Assembly: GCA_023423895.1 (NCBI GenBank)
Contig: JAFAER010000198.1
Span: forward strand, 1 to 64,000
Reading direction: 5' to 3'
Length of the DNA stretch: 64,000 nt
Source of the DNA: Pseudomonadota bacterium
GTDB lineage: Bacteria > Myxococcota_A > Polyangia > Polyangiales > Polyangiaceae
The translations under genes and the position numbers were made by a program. This document shows positions 1 to 8,004 of this stretch, one piece after another. The notes under the pieces are model-generated. The model had not been told where the DNA came from, made no database searches, and was given only the letters and a program-made list of their open reading frames with translations. The first letter of the stretch is position 1. Every line of letters starts with the position of its first letter.

Positions 1-329
1 AGGCCTACGAGAAGGCCGGTCCGACGATCCTCGAGCCGATCATGAGGGTCGAGATCGACGTGCCGACCGAGTTCCAGGGCGCCGTCGTCGGTCAGGTCAA
101 CCAGCGCCGCGGCGTCATCCTCGAGACTATCCCGGGTGACACCGTGACCGTCCGCGCCGAGGTGCCGCTGAACACGATGTTCGGCTACGCGACCGACCTC
201 CGCTCCGCCACGCAGGGCAAGGGTCAGTACACGATGGAGTTCTCGCGCTACGCGATCGTCCCGAAGCAGGAGCAGGACGAGATGGCGAAGAAGTACCGCG
301 AGAAGCTCGCGGCCGAAGCCAAGAAGTAG
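1..329 (+). CDS. fusA: Elongation factor G, C-terminal end (partial)
   Basis: This is the 3' end of a translational GTPase; the gene begins before the window and is read from base 3. About 108 residues are visible. They match domains IV/V of EF-G: 'GPTILEPIMRVEIDVP', then 'GQVNQRRG' and 'MFGYATDLRSATQGKGQYTM', which are hallmark segments of the ribosome-contacting domain V. EF-G drives translocation on the ribosome in the cytoplasm. The GTPase domain is not in view, so fusA cannot be told from a second EF-G paralogue. A strong hairpin terminator follows about 35 nt after the stop. Confidence 0.95.
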   Translation, partial: AYEKAGPTILEPIMRVEIDVPTEFQGAVVGQVNQRRGVILETIPGDTVTVRAEVPLNTMFGYATDLRSATQGKGQYTMEFSRYAIVPKQEQDEMAKKYREKLAAEAKK

Positions 330-362
330 AGCGCGCCCGCGAGAGCGGGATACGCAACGTAG

Positions 363-400
363 AAGACCGGAGCGCGGCCCCCCGCCGCCTCCGGTCTTTT
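363..400 (+). terminator. Rho-independent terminator after fusA
   Basis: A perfect 10-bp stem (aagaccggag at 363-372 pairing with ctccggtctt at 389-398) is extended by further GC pairs with one bulged base. It ends in a short T run (397-400). It lies directly downstream of the EF-G stop codon and ends that transcription unit. Confidence 0.85.
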
Positions 401-509
401 GCATGAGCGCCCCCCGTGAGCGCGTCGCACCGGGGCCGAAGGTTCACGCAGCGCGCCTTCAGCGACGGCGCCGAGCTCGTCCGAAGGATGGCCGTGATAA
501 AACGGCTGC

Positions 510-1245
510 ATGCGAAGACTGGCGCGTGCGTCACTTCTCGCGCTCACGTCTGCGTGTGGGCCGGGTGAGTCGGCGCCAGCTCGGAACGCCGCGCCGCCGA
601 TGTCCGTGCCGAGCGCAGGCGCGGATGCGCCACGTCGCGTCTCGCGTCGATATCTTCGGCGGAGCTCGACAGCAACTCTTCGAGGCGATGTCGGGGGCGG
701 AGCTCGATCTCGTCGTCGGTCGCAAGGTGCTCACCGTTGCGACGCCGAACGCGCCGATACTGGATGGCGTTGAAGTGCTGGTCGCCGTGAACGTATGGGC
801 GGACGGCGTGCAGGTCGCTGGCAGACGCGTGCACGACGTGGCCGAGGTCGCATCGGCGATCTGCGGGCCGATCTGTGAAGCGAATCGGGTGTTCGTCGTT
901 CGTGCGGAAGACGCTGCGCTGCTCGGCAACGTCTTCGACGCGATCGCAGCGTTACGTCGCGCGGGAGCAGAGCACATCGTGCTCGGCGTCACGTCGCCGT
1001 CCGCGCCGCTCGAGTCGTGGAGCGACTGCCCATTCCCAGCAGCCGCCGTCGCCGCGCGGATCAAGGAAGGGGTCGCCTTGGTCTCCGTCGACCGCGATGA
1101 TGCGGAGCGTCCGGCCGTGGTTCGCGTCCTCGAGGCGAGCGGGCATGGGTTCGGAGGTGCAGCCGCCCTTTGCGCGCTCCGACGAGGGGGGCCCGCTGAC
1201 GTGGGGAAGAACGGCACGCCGTTCCGTGTGCGGTTCCTGCCATGA
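510..1245 (+). CDS. ExbD/TolR-like periplasmic-domain lipoprotein, apparently frameshifted
   Basis: The well-supported part is about 640-1245, ending in TGA. It reads as the soluble domain of ExbD/TolR: 'VLVAVNVWADGVQVAGRRV', then 'NRVFVVRAEDAALLGNVFDA' and 'LRRAGAEHIVLGV'. ExbD-type proteins normally couple an inner-membrane proton channel to energised outer-membrane processes. In this frame the upstream residues are implausibly Arg-rich. The next frame instead has a clean lipoprotein start at 510 (MRRLARASLLALTSAC, lipobox-like TSAC) that runs to about 620 and then degenerates. Joining the two needs one extra base removed near 620-650; the span 510-1245 is 3n+1. Either a sequencing error or a real frameshift is possible. 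No ExbB/TolQ partner is adjacent. Confidence 0.6.
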
Positions 1246-1288
1246 CTGCGATCTCGTGTGGGCGGCGTGATGGAGCGATGCTTCGCCC

Positions 1289-1867
1289 GTGCGTCGATTG
1301 ATCTCTGAGCAGTACCGCCGGATGCCCTGGCGCAACGGCGGCGGCACCACGACCGAGCTTCTCGTCGAGCCTGGGGCTTCTGGGCGCGAAGGCCTGGGCG
1401 GGCGAGAAGGAGCGAACGAACGCTTCCTCTATCGCCTGAGCATCGCCGACGTCGCGTGCGACGGGCCGTTCTCGCGGTTCGAGGGATATGACCGTCACAT
1501 CATGCTCCTCTCCGGGCGCGGAATGACGCTCGACGCTGGCCCGCATGGCCGCGTCGATCTGACGACTCCGCTCGAGCCGCGATCCTTCTCCGGCGACTGG
1601 GACGTGAATGGGGTGCTCGTCGGAGGTGCCGTGCGGGACTTCAACCTGATCGTCGACCGGTCGCGGGCGCGCGCGTCGCTCTCGGTGCGACGGATCGTGA
1701 ACGCCGAGCGCGTCGTCGTCGCCCCCGGCTCGACGTGTATCGTCCACGTCCTCGAAGGGATGCTGGACGAGGCATCGACGCACGAGACGCTCGTGCTCGA
1801 CTCCTCGCACGAGCTCGCTCCCCGCGGGAATGCGTGCGTCGCGCTCGCGGTCGTCAGCCCGCTCTGA
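1289..1867 (+). CDS. HutD/Ves family protein
   Basis: The protein has 192 residues from a GTG start. It carries the family signature 'MPWRNGGGTTTELLVEP' near the N terminus and the cupin-like stretch 'FEGYDRHIMLLSGRGMTL'. HutD/Ves proteins are small cytoplasmic double-cupin proteins. They are linked to histidine utilisation in pseudomonads and to cold stress in enterobacteria; the biochemical role is unsettled. Length is normal for the family. No hut genes are nearby, so the histidine link cannot be supported here. Confidence 0.85.
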   Translation: MRRLISEQYRRMPWRNGGGTTTELLVEPGASGREGLGGREGANERFLYRLSIADVACDGPFSRFEGYDRHIMLLSGRGMTLDAGPHGRVDLTTPLEPRSFSGDWDVNGVLVGGAVRDFNLIVDRSRARASLSVRRIVNAERVVVAPGSTCIVHVLEGMLDEASTHETLVLDSSHELAPRGNACVALAVVSPL

Positions 1868-2017
1868 GCACGAGGTCCGCACGTCCTTCGGGGTGGGCCT
1901 CGAGTGTGTCGAATGGCGAAGGTGAGCGCCGCGTGTCCGCCGACTCGCAGCCAATGGATACGACGATCCGGCCGATACGAGGTCGGCGCAGGGCGCGGCC
2001 CGGTGTATTGTCTGCAC

Positions 2018-2629
2018 ATGGCGAATGGCCTGAACGATCCGGCGCTCCTCGAGCTCGTTCTCTCGCGACGCAGCGCGGCCGCGCTCGTCGAACCTGGTCC
2101 GACGCGTGAAGAGCTCGAGCGCGTGCTGCGCGCGGCGGGCACGGTCCCGGATCACGGGCTCCTCCGCCCCTTCCGTTTCGTCGTGGTCGAAGGGGAGGGG
2201 CGCGCCCGTTTCGGCGACGCGCTGGCAGCGACCGCGGCGGAGCGCCGGCCCGACTTGCCCCCCGCCGGGCTCGAGAAGACCCGCGCGAAGGCCTTCCGTT
2301 CGCCGACGATCGTCGTGCTCATCGCCTCGCCCAAGTCCGGCAAGATCGAGACGTGGGAGCAGCATGCGACCGCCGCTTGCGCAGGCTACGCGATCGTCCT
2401 TGCGGCACATGCGCTCGGCATCGGCGCGGTCTGGAAGAGCGTCCCGTTCACGAAGGGTAACGCTCTGACGGAGACCCTCGGACTCACGGACGGGGAGGAG
2501 ATGCTCGGCTGGATCCACCTCGGGCGCCGAGCGCGCGAAGAGGTGCAGCCGGCGCGTAAGCCGCTGCCGCTCGCGGAGCTCGTCTCCGTCCTCGACGGCG
2601 AAGGCCGCAAGCCCTACTCCGCGGGATAA
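2018..2629 (+). CDS. Nitroreductase family protein (YdjA-like)
   Basis: The protein has 203 residues from the ATG at 2018; an in-frame ATG at 1904 would add 38 low-complexity residues and is unlikely. Nitroreductase-fold features are 'LVLSRRSAAALVEPGPT' at the N terminus (FMN-binding Arg region), 'HGLLRPFRFVVVEGEGR', and the helix 'GYAIVLAAHALGIGAVWKS'. The short form and this spacing resemble YdjA, an FMN-dependent NAD(P)H oxidoreductase that acts as a cytoplasmic dimer. The substrate is unknown. Confidence 0.88.
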   Translation: MANGLNDPALLELVLSRRSAAALVEPGPTREELERVLRAAGTVPDHGLLRPFRFVVVEGEGRARFGDALAATAAERRPDLPPAGLEKTRAKAFRSPTIVVLIASPKSGKIETWEQHATAACAGYAIVLAAHALGIGAVWKSVPFTKGNALTETLGLTDGEEMLGWIHLGRRAREEVQPARKPLPLAELVSVLDGEGRKPYSAG

Positions 2630-2695
2630 AGCGGAGCGCGGAGGGCACGTACGAAGCGCCGTTCCCGAACGTTGAACGGGGGCGGGCGCGCGCCT

Positions 2696-3131
2696 TCAGT
2701 GGCAGTAGGTGACCTCGACGGCGATCGCGTCGATCTGCCCGTCGCCGGAGCTGCCGTGGTTCCTCACGCGGAGCGCCACGCCGAAGCCGCTCGCATTCAC
2801 CTGCGCTGGCTCGAGCGTCAGACCCCAGAGGTCCTTGGCGTCTCCGTACGCAACCGTCAGCAGCCCTGGCGTCCAGGTCCGGGTGCCGCGGTTCTCGCCC
2901 ACGGGCTCCGCGTTCATGGAGAGGCGCAGCTCCTCGTCGCGGATGTCCGTGTTGTCGTCCTCCACCATGCCCGCCGAACGTGAACCGTCACCCCGCGGAT
3001 CTCGGCGCTGTCGGGGATTTCGAAACGGAAGTGCTCACGAGGAGCAGGCGGGATTCGGAGTTGTAGCCGCTTCCGTTGGCCCGCACCTCTCGACGATATC
3101 CGGCGCTCGCCGCGCGTGTCGACCTCGTCGC
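2696..3131 (-). pseudogene. Broken gene: C-terminal surface-protein domain with frameshifts
   Basis: Three minus-strand frames must be joined to recover one domain. The first reads 'SGYNSESRLLLVS' (about 3090-3050), the second 'HFRFEIPDSAEIRGVTVHV' (about 3045-2990), and the third starts 'MVEDDNTDIRDEELRLSMN' (2968) and ends at the stop at 2696. The last frame contains 'YGDAKDLWGLTLEPAQVNAS' followed by 'GFGVALRVRN'. That is a recurring pattern (ssDLWGltwtpadiNasnFGv) from the C-terminal domains of secreted and phage-tail-associated proteins. There are at least two frame changes and no recognisable start, so this looks like a remnant rather than a live gene. Confidence 0.55.
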
Positions 3132-3324
3132 CGCGGAGTCGCCGCGGAGTCGACGCAGAGCCGCCGAGTAGCCAGAAGGCGCACATACGTCGCGCGAGCG
3201 GGCGAGCGGGCGAACGGGGGCTCGCTGCCGGTCACCACCCATACGCCCCTCGTCGAATCGTGGAGGCCCATCGTCAGCCGATGGTGAGCTCGGCTCGACG
3301 CCAGCTAGCATGAAGGGCAACTCC

Positions 3325-5136
3325 ATGCGCATTCGCTCCGCGCCTTCGGTCCTCCTCTCGGCTCTCTTCATCGCCGCCGGCTGTGGAACGTCCGACGCGC
3401 TTCCGCCGAGCGACCCGCCGAGCGACGCGCCGAGCGACGGCGGAGACGTAGACCGAGACACGGGCACGTCTCCCGGGGAACCAGAGCGATGCGCGGCGCC
3501 GCCGTGTGCAGACGGGGAGCGCTGCAAGGACGGCGTCGATTGCGCGTCGGGCGTCTGCGCCGAGCGCACCTGCTTCCCGAGCAGCGCCGGCGACGGGGTC
3601 AAGAACGGCGGCGAGACCGATATCGACTGTGGTGGCCCGCCTGCGGGAGCGCCACGTTGCGGAGACGGCAAGACGTGCCTGACGGAGACCGACTGCGCGA
3701 GCCTCTCGTGCAAGGGCGGCGCTTGCCAGCCGCCGACGAGTAGCGACGGAATCAAGAACGGCACCGAGACGGACATCGACTGCGGAGGCGGAGCGCCGAC
3801 GAACGCTCCACGCTGCGCGACGGGAAAGACCTGCGTCGAGACGAGCGATTGCGATGCCGCCGCGTGCACCGACGCCGTCTGTCAGGCGCCGACGAACGGC
3901 GACGGGATCAAGAACGGCAGCGAGACGGACATCGACTGCGGAGGCGGAGCGCCGACGAACGCGCCGCGCTGCGCGACGGGCAAGACTTGCGCAGAGACGT
4001 CCGACTGCGATGACGTCTTGTGCACGGGCGGGGTCTGCCAGCCGGCGACGAGCACGGACGGAATCCAGAACGGGAGCGAAACGGACATCGACTGCGGAGG
4101 CGGCGCACCGACGAATGCCCCGCGATGCTCGGTCGACGCGCTGTGCGACGCCCATGGCGACTGCGCTTCGAGCGCGTGCGCGATCAGCGGGCCGAAGGCG
4201 GGGCGCTGCGTGCGATTCAAGAGCTGCGTGCAGAACAACGGCGGGTTCACGTGCGGCCGCAACGACACGGAGCTCGGAGGCAACACCGTTGCGCTCGAGA
4301 GTTGCTGCGAGACGGCACCGCTCACGGGCACGACCACGAGGCTGAATCGCTTCGCCATCACGGCGGGACGCATGCGCGCGTTCATCGATCGGCTCGACGG
4401 CAACGTCCGTGGCTGGGTGCAGGCGCCTGCGACCAAGCCTGCCGGCTGGAATTCGGCCTGGGACGTGCTCGTGCCGAGCACCGTCGTCGAGGCGGGGATG
4501 ATGCTCGGGCAATACTGGAACAACGCGCCGAACGACCCGAATACGACGAACGAGAGTCCGCATTCGAAGCGCTCCTGCGGCAATTCGAACTACAACGGCC
4601 ACACCTATTACGTGAACGGAGAGGCGGGGCAGGTCTACACGCAAGCGCAGCTCGACCCGAAGGTGCTGAACTGCGTCGGGTGGCACCTCGTCGCCGCGTT
4701 CTGCGCCTGGGACGGCGGGCGCCTCCCGACCCAGGCCGAGCTGCGAAACGCATTCACGAACGGCGGTACGACGACCTGGCCGTGGGGATATCCGGGGAGC
4801 CCATACAACGGCGCGTTCAACGAGGCCGTCCCGGACGACAGGCTCAATCACCGGTACAGCTACGGATTCCCCGGCAACCAACCGGCGACCAATCGCATCA
4901 CGTGGTGGCTCTCGCCGCCGGGGCGCTTCTGGCGTGGCTGGAACGCGAACAAGATCGAGATCGCCGGCAATGTCCTCGAGTGGACCAGCGACCAGCAGTA
5001 CAACTTCGCCTGGAACATGTCGTTCGAGAATCACACCGGCACGATGAACAACGGCAACGACTGGCGTACGCCGAACGATCGGAGTGACGTGCCGAACGGC
5101 TACTACGCTCTCGGTGCGCGCTGCGCCTATCCGTGA
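3325..5136 (+). CDS. Lipoprotein with four Cys-rich repeats and a formylglycine-generating-enzyme-like domain
   Basis: The start chosen is the ATG at 3325, not 3310: an AAGGG Shine-Dalgarno lies 8 nt before it, and it gives a clean lipoprotein signal (LFIAAGC). After an Asp/Pro linker come four tandem units of about 52 residues. Each holds 'DGIKNGxETDIDCGGGAP', then GKTC, an SDC pair and a CxGGVCQ-type ending. The C-terminal ~250 residues form an FGE-sulfatase/SUMF1-type domain: 'LNRFAITAGRMRAFID', 'CVGWHLVAAFCAWDGGRLPT', 'AELRNAF', 'WPWG' and 'GNVLEWTSD'. Such domains are often binding modules rather than sulfatase activators. I infer a surface-anchored binding protein. It is monocistronic and convergent with the next gene. 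Confidence 0.85.
   Translation: MRIRSAPSVLLSALFIAAGCGTSDALPPSDPPSDAPSDGGDVDRDTGTSPGEPERCAAPPCADGERCKDGVDCASGVCAERTCFPSSAGDGVKNGGETDIDCGGPPAGAPRCGDGKTCLTETDCASLSCKGGACQPPTSSDGIKNGTETDIDCGGGAPTNAPRCATGKTCVETSDCDAAACTDAVCQAPTNGDGIKNGSETDIDCGGGAPTNAPRCATGKTCAETSDCDDVLCTGGVCQPATSTDGIQNGSETDIDCGGGAPTNAPRCSVDALCDAHGDCASSACAISGPKAGRCVRFKSCVQNNGGFTCGRNDTELGGNTVALESCCETAPLTGTTTRLNRFAITAGRMRAFIDRLDGNVRGWVQAPATKPAGWNSAWDVLVPSTVVEAGMMLGQYWNNAPNDPNTTNESPHSKRSCGNSNYNGHTYYVNGEAGQVYTQAQLDPKVLNCVGWHLVAAFCAWDGGRLPTQAELRNAFTNGGTTTWPWGYPGSPYNGAFNEAVPDDRLNHRYSYGFPGNQPATNRITWWLSPPGRFWRGWNANKIEIAGNVLEWTSDQQYNFAWNMSFENHTGTMNNGNDWRTPNDRSDVPNGYYALGARCAYP
3592..4200 (+). repeat. Four tandem 153-156 bp coding repeats
   Basis: Units begin at 3592, 3745, 3901 and 4057 and each encodes one Cys-rich DG(I/V)KNG...DIDCGG module. 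The second and third units are nearly identical in DNA sequence over the first ~60 bp, which suggests recent unit duplication or gene conversion. Confidence 0.85.
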
Positions 5137-5180
5137 CGGTCTGAGCCGCCGCGGACGTCACCCCGTGTTGCTGGCGGGCG

Positions 5181-6548
5181 TCACTTGATCGACGCGTCGT
5201 ACGCGGCACGGACGGTCGAGCGGAGGTTTGCACCCTCACCCGCGCCGATCGGCGAGTTGACGAAGATCGCAAGCTCCATCTCGTTGGGGAGGAACATCGC
5301 GAGGCTCTGCTCGGTGTTCCCGCTGTTCCGCCAGCGGCCGTTCTTGTCGTAAATGCGGCCGGCCGGCGTGTCGTCGACGACGTCCAGGCCGAGGCCCTGG
5401 TCCAGGATCTCCTGGGCCCGGTTCACGGAGACGATCGTTCCTTTCCGGCGGAACGTGCCCATGAAATCGAGCAGCTCGTTGATGCTGAGCCGGAACGCCG
5501 CGCCGCCCGCCATCGAGGCAAGGTCACCCGAATTCCAGCCGCTGCTGTCGCTCGCCGACGAATACGCGAGCGCATCGGTCTTGAACGGCACGGGCGCGAA
5601 GCTGACGCCGACGACGTTCGAAGGGGTGAAGACGTTGTCCTGGACGTACTTCCGGAACGTCTCGATGGTGACGTAGTCGTACGTCGCGTCGTTGAACGCA
5701 AGGTTGTTCGGCAAGCCGCCGACCGTAGAGAGCAGGATCCGGCAGAGGCCGAAGTTCATGTTCTCGTAGTCCTTCGTGCCGTTGTTGTTGCCGACGCCGA
5801 TCATCGTCCACCACTTCATCGTGGCGAAGTCGGAGGCCGAGCTGTCCGTCCGGAAGCCCGACGTGTGACGAAGGAGCTGGCGGAACGTGATCTTGTCGAC
5901 GTTGGTGCCCTTGACCCAGGACGCGAGCAGATAGGGGGCAATCTTCGCGTCCACGCTGATGCCCTTCGCGTCGAGCATCTTCACCATCGCGACGGCGGTG
6001 ATGAACTTGCTCACGCTCGCGATGTGCATGCGTGTGTCGAGGTTCCAGGCTGCGTTGCCGTCGGACGCACCGCGCGCTTTTTTCCAGATGCGGGTCACCG
6101 CCGGCTGACCGTTCTTCCGGATCTGCATCGCGTACCCGTAGGTCGTCCCGGAGAGCGAGGCGTGGAGCCGCTCGCTCAGTGTGTCGAGGTTGACCTTCGG
6201 AGCGGTCGGCGCGAGGACGACCTTCGGGCGGATCACCTCCGAGACGGTGAGCCCTTCCGGGCCCTTGTCGGATTCGACGCCGACGACGTTTGCCGGCCTG
6301 ATCGCGTGGGCTCGCAGCTTGTCAGCGCCGACCTTGCCGAGCTGCGGAACGTCGACGTCTCGGAACGCGGGGCCGTCGGACTGGCCGGCCGCGATCGGAC
6401 CCGTGACGAGGCGGGCGCTCGGCGCAGAAGTCGGCGTCGGCGTGGGACGCCCCGCGGGCGCAGCGGCAACGGGCGGAGCAGCAGACAGGGAAGGAGCGAC
6501 CGTTGCCGCAAGGACGAGGACGGTGAGCGCGGCGAGCTTCGTGGACAT
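5181..6548 (-). CDS. Serine hydrolase, beta-lactamase/penicillin-binding-protein fold, secreted
   Basis: The protein has 455 residues from the ATG at 6548, which has a GGGGG run just upstream. The signal peptide is 'MSTKLAALTVLVLAATVAPS' ending near SAAP, followed by a Pro/Thr-rich linker. The class C-type motifs are visible: S178-V-S-K181 in 'HIASVSKF' and Y261-E-N in 'YENMNFGLC', with 'LLRHTSGFR' between them. C-terminal residues 'SLAMFLPNEMELAIFVNS' fit the closing beta strands. The family covers esterases, D-Ala-D-Ala carboxypeptidases and beta-lactamases. Catalysis is well supported but the substrate is not. The gene is divergent from the flavin oxidoreductase across 147 bp. Confidence 0.88.
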   Translation of the reverse strand: MSTKLAALTVLVLAATVAPSLSAAPPVAAAPAGRPTPTPTSAPSARLVTGPIAAGQSDGPAFRDVDVPQLGKVGADKLRAHAIRPANVVGVESDKGPEGLTVSEVIRPKVVLAPTAPKVNLDTLSERLHASLSGTTYGYAMQIRKNGQPAVTRIWKKARGASDGNAAWNLDTRMHIASVSKFITAVAMVKMLDAKGISVDAKIAPYLLASWVKGTNVDKITFRQLLRHTSGFRTDSSASDFATMKWWTMIGVGNNNGTKDYENMNFGLCRILLSTVGGLPNNLAFNDATYDYVTIETFRKYVQDNVFTPSNVVGVSFAPVPFKTDALAYSSASDSSGWNSGDLASMAGGAAFRLSINELLDFMGTFRRKGTIVSVNRAQEILDQGLGLDVVDDTPAGRIYDKNGRWRNSGNTEQSLAMFLPNEMELAIFVNSPIGAGEGANLRSTVRAAYDASIK

Positions 6549-6695
6549 GAAAACCCCCAGACGTGGTCGGTCCTGTCTTTTCGCGCGGCGGAGCGCGGCC
6601 GTACATGGGCCGATCGGACCATCGCGGTCTCCTGCGCGAGCACGCCGCCGCCGCCGCACAGCTGTTCTCCTCGAGGCGGGACTTACGTTCGGGGC

Positions 6696-7857
6696 ATGAC
6701 CACCATGACGACGCTTCACGGCCGAGCCTCGCTGCAGCACGGCGTGCATGCGGGCGCGGAGCACGACAGCGAGATCCCGGAGATCGATCTCCTCACGCCG
6801 CTCGACCTCAGGGGCGTCCATCTCCGCCATCGCATCGCGATGTCCCCGATGTGCCAGTACAGCGCGCAAGACGGCTTCGCCAACGACTGGCACCTCGTCC
6901 ATCTCGGGAGCCGCGCCGTCGGAGGCGTCTCGCTCGTCATGGTCGAGGCGACAGCGGTCGAGCCCATCGGTAGGATCTCGCCTGGCGACCTCGGGCTTTG
7001 GAGCGACGAGCACATCGCGCCGCTCGAGCGCATCGTCCGCTTCGTCGCGAGCCAGGGAGCCGTGCCCGGGATCCAGCTCGCTCATGCTGGACGCAAGGCG
7101 AGCTGCCGGCCGCCCTGGGAAGGAGGTGCCTACCTCGACAAGGAACGAGGGCGGCTGGGACGTCGTCGCGCCGAGCCCGATCCCCTTCGGCGAGGGAAGC
7201 CCGGTACCGGTGGAGCTCGACGAAGCTGCCCTCGAGCGCGTCATCGAGGCATTCGAGTCCGCGACACGTCGAGCTGTCCGCGCCGGGTTCAAGGTGATCG
7301 AGATCCACTCCGCACACGGCTACCTCCTCCACGAGTTTCTTTCTCCGCTCAGCAACGCGCGACAGGACCTCCACGGCGGACCGCTCGAGAACCGGATGCG
7401 CATGCTTCTTCGCGTGACGGACCGGGTCCGCAAGATCGTTCCGGACGAGCTGCCGCTCTTCGTGCGCATCTCCGCCACGGACTGGGTCGACGGCGGCTGG
7501 GACATCGATCAGTCGATCGCGCTCGCCCGTGCGCTCAAGGACCTTGGCGTCGATCTCGTCGACGTCTCCTCCGGCGGAAGCGTCCCGCGCGCGCACATTC
7601 CAATCGGGAGCGGCTATCAGGTGCCGTTCGCACGACGCATCCGCGAGGAGGCCGACATGAAGACCGCCGCCGTCGGCCTCATCTCCGCTCCCCAGCAAGC
7701 CGACGAGGTCATCACGGCAGGGGATGCGGATCTCGTACTGCTCGGCCGCGAGCTTCTCCGCGAGCCGTACTGGCCACTCAAGGCGCAGCACGCGCTGGAG
7801 GAGGAGCCCGCGTGGCCCGTTCCCTATGGGTATGCGGTGAAGCGCAGGATTCGATGA
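6696..7857 (+). CDS. NADH:flavin oxidoreductase, old yellow enzyme family (YqjM-like), frameshifted
   Basis: Two frames make one enzyme. Frame 1 (6696 to about 7140) gives 'MSPMCQYSAQDGF', with the Cys typical of thermophilic-like OYEs, then 'GLWSDEHIAPL' and 'QLAHAGRKASCRPPWEGG'. Frame 2 (about 7140-7857) continues 'GGWDVVAPSPIPFGEG', 'IHSAHGYLLHEFLSPLSN' and 'GRELLREPYWPLKAQ'. The span is 3n+1, so one surplus base sits between about 7120 and 7150. Either the gene is inactivated or this is a sequencing artefact; the rest is undamaged, which favours an artefact or a very recent event. OYEs are FMN enzymes that reduce activated C=C bonds with NAD(P)H. Confidence 0.85.
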
Positions 7858-8004
7858 CTCGGCTCGTAGCGAACGGAGCCGCCCTCTGTCCTCCGTAGCT
7901 GCTGAAAGCGCCTCTGACTCTGCCTCGCGGAGGTGGTGGTGGAACGCAAGCGCGGTCGCGGCGCACGTGGAAGCGCCGCTCCCCGCCGAGCGTTCGGACG
8001 AGGT

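Noticed and set aside
2669..2689. CCGTTC/GAACGG hairpin after the nitroreductase gene as a terminator
   Set aside because: Only a 6-bp stem with a 9-nt loop and no T tract.
3274..5034. Long minus-strand frame (586 codons) opposite the Cys-repeat/FGE-like lipoprotein
   Set aside because: Arg/Ala/Val-rich antisense shadow of a clear gene with signal peptide and domains; typical of GC-rich codon bias.
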